DNA from: Microcyclospora pomicola
Lineage: Eukaryota > Ascomycota > Dothideomycetes > Capnodiales
Assembly (NCBI GenBank): GCA_002786065.1
Contig: NHNY01000007.1
Location: 248,001-312,000 of the forward strand
Reading direction: 5' to 3'
Length of the DNA stretch: 64,000 nucleotides
Made by a program: the position numbers and the translations under genes. The notes below the pieces were generated by a model. The model did not search any database. It saw only the letters and a program-made list of their open reading frames with translations, and was not told the DNA's origin. Numbering within the stretch: position 1 is the first letter of the stretch; each line of letters starts with the position of its first letter. Below are positions 11,268-20,678 of this stretch, piece after piece.

Positions 11268-12305
11268 TAGGTCGATGAGACTGTCTCATATACAGTAACT
11301 AACCTGCGTATCACATCCAAGCAGCAGCGACTCTTTCGTCTGCTCCGTCGATGAGAACAGCCGCGTCAGCCACGCTTCCTTGCTGCCGAGATTCGAACTG
11401 GCTCAGAAAGACCTCAAAGGTCGAAGCATACGCCGGTGCGTAACAAGACCTTTCACCGAACGCTCGTCAAATCATCGCACAACTCCTCCAGACCCAGCAC
11501 CGGGAGGAAGAAGAGGAAGCATCGCTTCACAGACAATCATGCACTTTCCTGCCCGTCTCTTCGATCCTGTCATCGCACCTGAGGCTGGAGTGCAGTATAC
11601 AATGATCAGAGAGCCGTATGCTGGGCCTGCATCATCTCGGCCCTAGAGTTCAAGATGGCCAGACAGCTCGATAGACATTAGATACCTTATAAACAGATAG
11701 AATATAGACGATCCGACGGCAAGAAAATTAACCTAATGTCGCACTTGGAAACATCTGACGTACCCGTCACGATCTACGCACGGAAACAGTCCGTACAACC
11801 TAAAGCTCTGCGTCACGCGCGCCAGATATGTCGTGCTCTCTCTCTGGGCAATACTCTGCTCCTCTTGCTATGTCTTTCCACGGTCCGCTAGCCGAGTCCT
11901 TGGGTCATGCTATCATCTGACATTTACATGTACATCTATATCTACAATTACAACTACAGAACGTATTCACATGTACCTCATCATCCCTTCATTCGTCAGG
12001 GTGTGATTCGTCAGGGTTGATTCGTCAGGGATTGATTTGGATCTGGATTTGCTACATTTTCTCTTCCTACTCGTATTTCGTGGTATACGTCGCAGGGGCT
12101 CATATACATTTCCGCGTTTCACGTCAACCCTCACGCTCACGCACCCTCATGCTCTTAGCAAGAGCTGTGCGCGGTGTATCATCAAGATAACATGAGCTTT
12201 GTGCATGTACTCTGCCTGGAAGTTCCTATATACAATCTTTCCCTCGTCTATCGTAGATTTATTTCTTTCTATCATCCTCGTCAAACTAGCTTCCCATTCC
12301 CCCAT
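11268..12305. other. Intergenic, convergent 3' ends
   Basis: One kilobase between the YoaK gene and the oppositely oriented phosphatase gene. It contains a small direct repeat (11991-12030, listed separately) and pyrimidine-rich tracts near 12080-12300. No coding exon or RNA gene is recognised. Confidence 0.5.
11991..12030. repeat. Three direct copies of ATTCGTCAGGG
   Basis: The 11-mer ATTCGTCAGGG occurs at 11991-12001, 12006-12016 and 12020-12030, so copies start 15 and 14 bases apart. The copies are identical. Replication slippage could produce this; a protein-binding role is possible but unsupported. Confidence 0.75.
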
Positions 12306-14054
12306 CTACAAGCTATCGATATACTCCGCCGTCAACGTGCCGGGACTCACCACGATGCCGCCGGTGGAGGCATCGATCGTGCCATCGTAGTCGTTGCCGT
12401 TGGTCGGGATCATGATGGAGTAGTTGGCGAAACAGGCAAAGTCGTAGTTGGCCAGCTTGACGGCCTCGTACTGCGAGGCCAGGAAGTCGGGCAGGGCGCA
12501 CAGGCCGTCGGTGCGGCCGAGACACTCGCCGGTGCGGATGGTCTCGAGCGGCAGCAGGCCGTTGTTGAGGCGCATGCGGACAAACTTGTGCGGGGCGTTG
12601 GATGCGTCGTAGCCGTATTGGGTGGGGTAGTAGGCGGTGCGGTGGTCGTGGACGGCGGCGGGGTCGGCCGAGGCGCAGCCGACGACTTCGGTGATCAGGC
12701 GGCCGCCGAAGGGGGTCATGTGCGACAGGATGAAGTGGCGGTTCGGGTCCGGGGGGTACTGCTGCAGGTTGGGGTGTTCGCGGAAGTAGTCGAGGGACAT
12801 GGAGGTGAGGGTGCTGACGATGATGTCGTCGTGGGTGAAGTCGGCGTAGAAGGGGCGGCCGAGGGGGAAGGCGTCGGCGTTGTCGGTCAGGGTGCTGTTG
12901 ACGCTGCTGTTGGAGCTGGTGATGTACTGGTTGGTGAGACGGGCGAGCAGCTCCTGCTGGTAGCCGAGCCCCTGCGCGCGGCCGGTTGGGTTGCCGAAGC
13001 TGTAGTCGTAGTAGTACTCGATGTCGAGCGTCTGCTCGAAGCCGGCCCACTCGTCAGCCGTGAAGAGGTTGCAGAAGTCCGACTGCCCGATGTACCCATT
13101 CTCGTACGCGCAGATGGACTGCATGGCGTACGTGTCGTTGTCGTTGAAGGTGAAGCCGGCCGGGGCGTACTGGTTGACGCGTGCAGTGGCTTCACGGATG
13201 TACAGCGGGACGTACTGCTGGATGAGATCGAGATCGCCGATATATCCGATGTCCGTCAAGTCGTCCGCGAAGCAGGAGTCATAGGAGGCGAGGGTGTTGT
13301 TCTCGGTGCCGCCTTCCGGGATGATGACCACATCGAAGAGAGAGCCATTGACGAAGTCTGCAAGGTCCGGAGACGGGGTCTCGTAGAAGGACGGGCCGAA
13401 GAATCCCAGCGCCCAGTTGATCTGGGAGTTTTCAATCCGCGACTGGCCGGTCGTGCGGAGGACGGGCTTGGGCCTGGCAGTCAGGTTTTGGTAGGTGGCG
13501 TTGTACTGGAGCTGGCCGACCGTCGCGTTGTACAGCGTCCGGCCATAGCGGTTCCAGAACGTCGCACCAGCCTGGAATTCGGTGGTGGCACCGATGTTGG
13601 TGAGGTACGACCGTCCCATCTGGTACTCGTAGCTGTTCAAGAAGCTCAATGGGCCGGTGAATGCAGCATCCGGGTTCGCCACAGTCCAGTTGTAGACCTT
13701 GGCGGCGAGATTCTCATTGTTGACGCCGTCGTCAAAGCCACCGGTGGGAAAGCGCTGAGCATGACGCTGGAGCGAGTGGACCTGTTCGATCTGGCACCCA
13801 TCCGGCAGGCCGATGTCGTCCACACCGAAGAAGCGCTCATCGTTGTCGCGGTATGGCGAGACTTGGCCTGTGGTGAGAGCTGTCAGTATCTGCAAGGTGA
13901 CCTTTCAGGATCGTAAGCCCTCACCCCAATACTGCGAGATGAGGTTGATATCAGTGAGCAGCGTTTGATTGTAAGATGCTCGCTTGGCCTGCGGTGCCGC
14001 GAGCACATTGCCCGCCAAGACGGCGGCGACAGCCAGACTCTCCGCAACAAACAT
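12306..14054 (-). CDS. Secreted histidine acid phosphatase, phytase-like
   Basis: A 563-residue branch-2 histidine phosphatase that should release inorganic phosphate from phytate or other phosphomonoesters outside the cell. Exons (minus) 14054-13925 and 13867-12306, with a 57 bp phase-1 intron at 13868-13924. The start was chosen because MFVAESLAVAAVLAGNVLAA makes a good signal peptide ending at AAP. The catalytic RHAQRFP is at residues 78-84 (His79 is the phosphoacceptor), and the proton-donor HD pair is in FTHDD (389-390). Many NxT/S sequons and paired Cys fit a glycosylated secreted enzyme. It is longer than the classical PhyA/PhyB phytases (about 460-480 residues), so phytase activity itself is not certain. 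A TATA box and a CACGTGGG site lie upstream. Confidence 0.9.
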
Positions 14055-14152
14055 GGTGATATGTTTTACGGAACAGCAACTGATTACCGAGACAGATGCG
14101 TGCAAAAGCAGATCAAGACGACGCAGTAGCGAGAACGAGGCACGAGAAGCAC

Positions 14153-14159
14153 TTATATA
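14153..14159 (-). promoter_or_regulatory. TATA box of the phosphatase gene
   Basis: Read on the minus strand this is TATATAA, about 100 bases before the phosphatase ATG. That is a plausible distance for a strongly inducible fungal gene. Assignment rests on position and motif only. Confidence 0.5.
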
Positions 14160-14427
14160 GCTCGAACGTGTACGGGTAAAATTTCTCCGCAACACATCCA
14201 GACATCCCAAAACAGCCTCATCGCTCATCGCCAGTTCGTAGGAACCGACTAAAGCCCCGTAAGTCTTAGCTGCAGTCAGCCATGGTTGCGATAGGCTTGT
14301 CCCATCTACTCCATCACCCGGTCATGGTTCATGGGGCTCGACCGCCTTGACCCAGACAGCGATTGCGGTGATGCCCACGCGCATGCATTGGAGTTGTTTG
14401 CGGCGATGTGATAGGCGAATGGGCCGA

Positions 14428-14435
14428 CACGTGGG
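14428..14435. promoter_or_regulatory. CACGTGGG, candidate phosphate-response (Pho4/NUC-1) site
   Basis: CACGTG followed by GG, about 375 bases upstream of the phosphatase ATG. CACGTGGG is the high-affinity Pho4 site in yeast, and NUC-1 of Neurospora recognises the CACGTG core. The core occurs several times elsewhere in the window, so position relative to an acid phosphatase is the main support. Confidence 0.4.
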
Positions 14436-15145
14436 AACGCGGGTTGTGTTTGGTGGCGTCGAGCTGGAACCTCACCTCCAAGCCGTCCATGACGTTGTTC
14501 GCTGTGTTGGGATGGATGTGGCAGTAGTACATCCGTGAGATATGCGAGGTGATCGGTAGAGTTCGAGGCGACGATGCAGCCGAGCTCGGGAATGCGATGC
14601 CGAATGCATGAAGGACGGTGACATCCGGTGGACTGGTGTGTTGGGGAATGTTTCTGAATGAAGCTGTTCAAGGGAACTGCTTTACAGACGATTACATTGC
14701 AGAGGTGAATTTCCACCCTTTCCGTGGTACAGCAATATCTAGCTGAGGTGGTCTCCTCCATCATAATTCATTCTGATTGGAGCAATAGAACGTTCAGACC
14801 CTACGTTTGCCAGATGTTCTGTGAAAAGTACAAGTACGAAAAGACGTTGATCACTTCCATGAGGTACAGTGGCAGCAGTATTGGCCGCGATATCTCTCTC
14901 CACTTCACGACATACAGCCTCTACTAGGATACGGTCACTTTTCGTATCTAGATGTTGACTGAGATGCACTGCTACGAAAACTGTTTCAGTATCCGAATTG
15001 GAGATCATTGCCATGTCATTCGTGTATCATAGATAAATTGGGGGGAAACGCACATGCCGAACGTTGAGCCTGTCAGCGAAACAGCCGCTTGCATCGCTTA
15101 ACATGTATGTCCAGCAGCACATTTCTACATCTCGTCGGGATTCGT

Positions 15146-16569
15146 TCACACCACCTCCACGTAATTCGAAGGGAAGATACCCTCCCTCCCACCAATGCGG
15201 CCCGTCCACCAATCCGTCTCGTTCTCCGTCCGCTTGATGATGGTGATGACATCGCCCTTCTTGAAGCCCAGGTCGCCGGGCTGGTCAGCGTCGAAGGTGA
15301 ACTTCGCGACGGCCTGGCCGGGTCCGGCGGCAGCACCGGTCTTCTGGCCGAACACAGGTTTCGGCGCCGCGGGTCGTCCTGGTGCCGGGCCTTTACGGTC
15401 GGTGTAGTTGTACTCCGACTGGTCGCCGATCGTACTTGACCGTCCGCGCGAGTTCTCCAGGCGGTCGAATGTTTCGCTCGGGTTCGCGCGCGTGTAGCGG
15501 TTGCTGGCTTTGTCGTAAGGGTCATCTTGCAATGTCGCGGCGCGAGTCGGTTTGTCGTGGTATTCATAATCGTTCGGGCCATTGCTCATACTGCCTGTGC
15601 GGCTGCTTCTTACACCCTCACCCATGGCGCTACCCCGTTGCCCTTGCCAGACCACATCTTCATGGTCGTCGTCGTAGACCGGAACGTCATTGTAGATTCC
15701 GTCGTCCCGGAAACTGCCACCCACGCCAGCAAATACCCGTGAGTTGAGTACGTGCATCAGCGGTTCTGCTTGAGGAGGCACGGGCACGCTGCCTCCGAGC
15801 AATTGTCGTGCTGTGAGCTTCTGGCCATACATTTTCTCGTTTGCGTCTCTCCGCTCGATCAACACCGAACCTTCCAAAGAGACACCAGCGAATAGACCCT
15901 TGGTCTTGCTGTAGGCGAAGATTCCCGATACACTCTTCAGCGACGCCGCACCCGCCGCCTCCGCATTGCGCCCCACCGGTCCTGCAGCGATCGACACGTT
16001 TCCTCCCAGCGTTAGCGATCCCACCTGTGCAAACGTCTTGACCGCGTTGCTGTCATTCAGGATGAAGACGAAATCCGTGACCTCAAACCCAATCTGCCCA
16101 CCAAAACCACCTCCAACAGTTCCAATTGCAGATGGGGCCGACCTGTTGACATGATCAGCACACGTCAATATCCTCTCCCCTCATGAGCAGCTCTTGCCAA
16201 CCTACCATGTGCCATCTGCAAGCCTCGCGACCACGACACCACTACCGAACCTCGCAGAGCCCAAGAACCCAGCCTTGAACACGGTAATGATCGCGAGACC
16301 CTTTGCCTTTTGCAAGATCTCCCGCGGGATGACTTTGTCGGGCCCGAAAGATTGGCGGGGATCGATGAACGAGGCGAGGATGCGACCACATTTCTTGCAT
16401 TCGCCTGCGAAGAGGGGTAACCGTCAGCTGAGAGCACTTAATTTGCTGCGGTCTTCTTCTTGTTCTCCTTCTTCCCTCTCCTTCAAATTGACATGTAGGG
16501 CGGGGAGAGTGCAGAGAGGAACATACTTCTCATCGACGAGGGCAGCGGGTTATTGAGGAATGGCGGCAT
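15146..16569 (-). CDS. YSC84: Ysc84/Lsb3-type SYLF and SH3 domain protein
   Basis: A 412-residue actin-patch protein. In yeast Ysc84/Lsb3 the SYLF domain binds phosphoinositides and actin, and the SH3 domain binds Las17 and other endocytic proteins. Exons (minus) 16569-16527, 16404-16206 and 16142-15146; introns are 122 bp (phase 1) and 63 bp (phase 2). Exon 1 encodes MPPFLNNPLPSSMR, and exon 2 starts SECKKCGRILASFIDPRQSF, the family hallmark. SYLF continues through FKAGFLGSARFGSGVVVARL and IGTVGGGFGGQIGFEVTDFV. A hydrophilic linker of about 130 residues follows, then a C-terminal SH3 (ALYDY-like AKFTFDADQPGDLGF; ending GIFPSNYVEVV). The gene is divergent from the SNARE gene. Confidence 0.93.
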
Positions 16570-17089
16570 GTTGGAAGGGACTACACGTCGCCGGCCGGCG
16601 CGGGTGAAGGTGTAGTGATCTCAGTCGCGGGACTGGCAGCCGTGCTTCAGACGTAGGGATGAATGAATGTGTGGGCGGGGATAGCGACTGTTACGGTGAG
16701 GTTGATGTTGTAGGCAGATGCTGAAGCTATACCACGTAACTGTCGCAGCTGTGTGACAGCCCACTACTCGCCGCGTCTCTCACTCAGCCACGACGATGAT
16801 GTCGGTGCTGCTGGGCGCAACGCCGAGGCCAGGGTCTGATGGAGATCTTGACCTGCGTCTGCGTCTTGACATTATTTATCCTCCATACTATAGCTGCTAT
16901 TCGCGATCTACGTTGAGTTGCCGAAGAAACAAAGTATTTCCTCACCACCGCACTGACACTGCACCACAAGACAACTCCTGTGATCAGCTCGTGACCACCA
17001 TCTCCCAAAACCTCCATCAACCTCTCCTACGAACCCTCCAACTCCATCCATCGACTCCCAAGTAATCACCACATACCTCTCCCGCCAAC
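16570..17089. promoter_or_regulatory. Divergent promoter region, YSC84-like and SFT1-like genes
   Basis: These 520 bases hold both promoters. The 150 bases before the SNARE start form a CA-rich, G-poor leader. I see no coding exon and no motif worth naming. Confidence 0.45.
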
Positions 17090-17459
17090 ATGTCCGAAGC
17101 CTACGACCGCGAAAGGTACATACATCCGCAATCCACCCACCAAAACCCCACTAACCCCCATCCCCTCCCCTAGACAAAACAACGACTCCCTCTCCGCTCT
17201 ATCCTCCAAAGTCTCCGCGCTGCGCAGCGTGACGATCGACATCTACGACAACGCCAGCTCGTCGCACGCGGTGATCGACTCGACGGCCGACACGTTCGGG
17301 ACGATGGGGGCGTCGCTGCGCGGGTCCGCGCGGCGGCTGGGCGTCATGGCGCGGCAGGGCGATCGCGTGGCCGTGCTGAAGATTGCGGGCTTGGTGATCG
17401 GGGCGTTTTTGATCGTGTGGTATGTCGGGGGGTGGATATTGGCGTTCGGGAGGCGGTGA
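17090..17459 (+). CDS. SFT1: Qc-SNARE, SFT1/BET1 type
   Basis: A 103-residue tail-anchored SNARE for ER-Golgi or intra-Golgi fusion. Exon 1 (17090-17115) encodes only MSEAYDRE plus two bases of an Arg codon. A 58 bp intron (17116-17173, with ACTAAC branch site) follows, and exon 2 runs 17174-17459. The SNARE heptads begin at LSALSSKVSALRSVTIDIYD; the single transmembrane helix (about 76-97, VLKIAGLVIGAFLIVWYVGG) ends in a basic GRR lumenal tip. NND near the N-terminus and the RRL...GDRVAV segment before the membrane resemble Sft1 more than Bet1. At the usual central Gln layer the sequence appears to have Ser39, as Bet1/Sft1 members also deviate there. The SFT1 name is an inference; BET1 is the alternative. 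Confidence 0.8.
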
Positions 17460-17923
17460 AGGGGGGATGAGGGGAGGGAATTGATCTATGGGTGGAGAGT
17501 GGAGGGCTGGAGCTGGGGAGATGGAAAGATCTCGAGCCGCGAGGGACGGTGCTGCAAAGATGATGGCTGGCCATGCTATATACGCTGATGGCGAAGCTCA
17601 ACTACCACAAGGATGTCTACTAGTTGTATGCGAGTCGATCTCGGCGAAGACAAGCAGACAGCACAAAGCTTCGGGAGACGACATACGATGACGAGCGTGG
17701 GTTCAGGGGCTGTAAAAGACTCTCTTGTCATTCCTTGTTGTAAGAGGATGAGGGCCTGAGAAATGCCTTGCGTTATGGGGAGGAAGACTGTAAAAGGCCT
17801 AAAGCTCAAGGCTGACATAAAGAGGTAAAGTGAGTATGTACGAGCTCTGAATACTAGATGATTATACCTTGAACCATCCAAGTCCTGCCACATCTCTCAT
17901 GATCAGCGAGTCTCCACTTGCGC
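17460..17923. other. Intergenic, convergent 3' ends
   Basis: Holds the 3' ends of the SNARE gene and the ArfGAP gene. No coding exon or structured RNA is recognised. Confidence 0.5.
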
Positions 17924-19699
17924 TCATTCCCAAACATTTCCGAACAGATCGTCCGATCCCCCACCCATGCCGCCCTGCTTCGGAGCATTTGGACTCGCGA
18001 CAGGCGAAGCGTGGCTCCATCCACCAAATTCCTCATCTTGCTGAACGGCGAACCCGCTCGAGGTGTTGCTAGAATCACCGAAGCCTGATGCTGCCCGAGT
18101 AGTGGCGGGCTGTACGGGCTTAGAATCACCCCAGCCAGACTCGAAGCCACTGACAGGTGCAGTGGTAGGTGCGGATGCCTTGTAAGTGTTTGAGCTCGTC
18201 TGCATGGGTGGCGGAGCGGATGTGACGGTGCTAGCTGCAGGAGGCTCAGGCGTTGCCCAAGCGTCACTTGAGCCCCAGGCATCCGTATTACTGAAGCTTG
18301 AGAAATTGGAGCTCGTGGACGCTTGAGGTGGTGCGGGTTTGGCACCCGAAGGCTGCGAGAGATTGAAAGCGGTACTGCTCGTGTACTTTGCTGCTGATAT
18401 GGCGGGCGGTGATGTTGGTAATGCTGTAGACTTTGGTGGCGGTGCAGGGGCGGATGCGCTCATGTCAAAGAGGCTCCCCATGCTGTTTGATTGTGGTGGA
18501 GGGCTTTTGGCGGCTGCCACAGGGGCTGCCATCGCAGATGCGAAGTCGCCGAAATCTCCACCAAATGACTGTGTTTGTGACTGTGCCTGTGGGGGCGATG
18601 TTGCCTTTGGCGGCGGCGCAGGCTTTGTATCGAAGAAGCTTCCTCCACTGAGTGCTGACTTGTTTGTCGACGCTTGTTGCGTATATCCAGATGAGGACGA
18701 GAAACCGGAGAACGGTTGAGATTTGGCGCTCGGAGCTGGCGACGCACCAAAGGACAAGCCGCCAAAAGCATCGTCTAAGCCACCCAGAGCTTGACTGTTT
18801 GACTGTTGCTGGGTCGGTGATGCCAAGGGCGGCGATTGCATGCCTCCGAACTGTCCAAATGCTGACGAAGCTGGCTGACTAGGTGCAGGAGCAGGCTTCG
18901 AAGCATAGAGTGACAAGATGGACTGCTTGAGATCTGTTCGTCCGGGTGCCGCTCCTGCTGTAGTTCCAGTGCTCGAAGGTCGAGCTGGGGGTGCAGATTG
19001 CGTGCCACCGAAGAAGTCCATCCCGAGCAAGCTGTCTCCGGCTTTGTGCTTAGGCGCAGCAGGAACTCCTTTAGGCGGAGCCATCCGGTTCACCGCAGGC
19101 TCCACCGTGCTCGGTCGAGCAACGGGCGCTGATGATGGCTCATCGCCAAACAGGTCCACAACAGGAGCTCTTGGCTTCGGAGGCTGGGCGACAGCACTTC
19201 CGTTCCGGATGCTGGCACTCCTCTCCATCTTCGCCTTCTCCTGCACGACGTTGAGTGGCACATCATCATCTCCCGTCCCATCGTCCAAAGTGCTCGGATC
19301 CGGTATTGGCCCATCCATGGCCCATCTCTTTGAATCGTACTTGGTCCGGATGAAGTTTTCGATCTTGGCTTCGTTCGGCACATGACCTTCGGCCAGCTTG
19401 TGTTCCCAATACTTGTTCGCCCGCTGGTTGCCCCACTTCAGCATGCTTTGGAGCTGCTCGTCTGTCCATGAGTCCAGGTCCACGCTCTTCACTCGCGAGA
19501 TATGGGTGCCCATGCCGCGGTGAATTCCCGAGCAGCGAATGCAGATGAACACGCCCAGGTTCCATGACGCCCATCGGGGGTGCTTGTTGCGCTTGCAGTC
19601 GGAGCAAGACTTGTTTGATTCGAGTTTGACAAGCTGCTTGAGCGTGGCTCGGTTCTGTTCTGCTCGGTCAGGCCCTACAGGCCCAGGACGTCGCGACAT
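17924..19699 (-). CDS. ArfGAP domain protein, AGE2/SMAP-like
   Basis: A 591-residue GTPase-activating protein for Arf, acting in coat recycling at the trans-Golgi and endosomes. The ATG at 19699 (MSRRPGPVGPDRAEQNRATL) was preferred over an upstream in-frame codon because the family starts immediately before the ArfGAP fold. Zinc ligands are Cys32, 35, 53 and 56 and the arginine finger is Arg61 (CSGIHRGMGTHISRVKSVDL). After about residue 140 the protein is disordered and rich in Ser, Pro, Gln, Ala and Phe, with repeated short FG-, DLF- and SAF-like motifs suited to clathrin/adaptor binding. The extreme C-terminus GGSDDLFGNVWE is a typical acidic-aromatic ending. No intron is needed. Confidence 0.88.
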   Translation of the reverse strand: MSRRPGPVGPDRAEQNRATLKQLVKLESNKSCSDCKRNKHPRWASWNLGVFICIRCSGIHRGMGTHISRVKSVDLDSWTDEQLQSMLKWGNQRANKYWEHKLAEGHVPNEAKIENFIRTKYDSKRWAMDGPIPDPSTLDDGTGDDDVPLNVVQEKAKMERSASIRNGSAVAQPPKPRAPVVDLFGDEPSSAPVARPSTVEPAVNRMAPPKGVPAAPKHKAGDSLLGMDFFGGTQSAPPARPSSTGTTAGAAPGRTDLKQSILSLYASKPAPAPSQPASSAFGQFGGMQSPPLASPTQQQSNSQALGGLDDAFGGLSFGASPAPSAKSQPFSGFSSSSGYTQQASTNKSALSGGSFFDTKPAPPPKATSPPQAQSQTQSFGGDFGDFASAMAAPVAAAKSPPPQSNSMGSLFDMSASAPAPPPKSTALPTSPPAISAAKYTSSTAFNLSQPSGAKPAPPQASTSSNFSSFSNTDAWGSSDAWATPEPPAASTVTSAPPPMQTSSNTYKASAPTTAPVSGFESGWGDSKPVQPATTRAASGFGDSSNTSSGFAVQQDEEFGGWSHASPVASPNAPKQGGMGGGSDDLFGNVWE

Positions 19700-20678
19700 G
19701 GCGGGTGAAGTGGTGGTGAATGTGGGGTTGAGTCGGTGACGATGAGAAGCAGTATCCTGGTTAAAGTTCTGAAGCAGACGCAAACGCGGCGACAGGATCC
19801 TTGAGGATCACTTCGATGTAAGGTCTTGCTCTCACGATATAGATCGCTGCCTAGAGATCTGAATGTATGCTCGGAGCGAATGGCATTAGCTGTGTGGTCA
19901 TAAATTGATGCCAGAGGGGAAGAGTGGGCTGCCTGTAGGAGGCCCGTGCATTCTGCCGCCGCTTCAGCGTCATGACATGTGATGGTTGGCATTGAGTGAC
20001 TGAGTGAGCTTCAAAGGTACCAAACGTGTTATCTGGTCCAGTGCTCCTTTCACTGCGACCTCGGAATAGAAAAGACCCCCTCCTACCATTGATAAACCAT
20101 CACAACTGATGAGGAGCAGACCAGTATGGCACGCCACCGCTGCAAAGTCCTGTTACGTCCAAAGATGAGTCTGAACAACCATGGCTGTGAAGAAGAGTCC
20201 TCTGATCCCGAGACACTGAACACCCGAGAATCAAGCATTGATTGCACGCATGTCAGTCAAGAGATGGTTGCTAAAAAGCATTTACATTGATGAATATCTA
20301 CAGCAACGAGTATAGAACGACTGAGAACCACCTAAAGGTACCAACTCGCAAAACAGCAGCAGCGCTATAAATCATTTCTATCCCTCGTCAACATAAACAC
20401 CAGCATCGTCGCACATGTGCAGAATTTTGTTTTTGTTTCATCGTAAGTTCATAGTTCGCAGAGGCGAGATTTGGTCTGCGCAACACATCCATCGCGTGTT
20501 CGCCTACCCCCGTCTTTTCTTCTAAGTGACTAGATCGTACACTTCCGCCCTCCCATTGATCCGCTGTGGTAATGCGCCAAAATGTCTTCTCTATTGTCTT
20601 CGTAGGGTAGCAAAAGGGTATCGCAGTTCAACGAATAAAAAGACTGGAAATCGATTGTCGAAGGGAAGTCAAGCTCAC
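19700..20678. other. Intergenic, ArfGAP promoter and GLT1 3' side
   Basis: Nearly 1 kb containing the ArfGAP promoter and the GLT1 3' UTR. AAAGGTACCAA-like motifs occur near 20015 and 20335. No coding exon is recognised. Confidence 0.5.

Larger units (their letters stand above)
14055..15145. other. Upstream region of the phosphatase gene
   Basis: Contains the phosphatase promoter (TATATAA at 14153-14159 and CACGTG at 14428-14433) and the 3' UTR of the Ysc84-like gene. A GC-rich part, 14300-14600, looks coding-like on the minus strand, but the likely reading frame changes along it and I could not build a gene. Confidence 0.45.

Noticed and set aside
11385-11410. ATTCGAACTGG, resembling a tRNA B box on the minus strand
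   Set aside because: The flanking bases do not form a T stem, and no matching acceptor, D or anticodon stem can be drawn.
12174-13916. A 580-codon plus-strand open frame opposite the phosphatase gene
   Set aside because: It is Val/Gly/Glu-rich and has no domain; it is the antisense shadow of a gene with strongly biased codons. The minus strand has the RHxxRxP and HD motifs.
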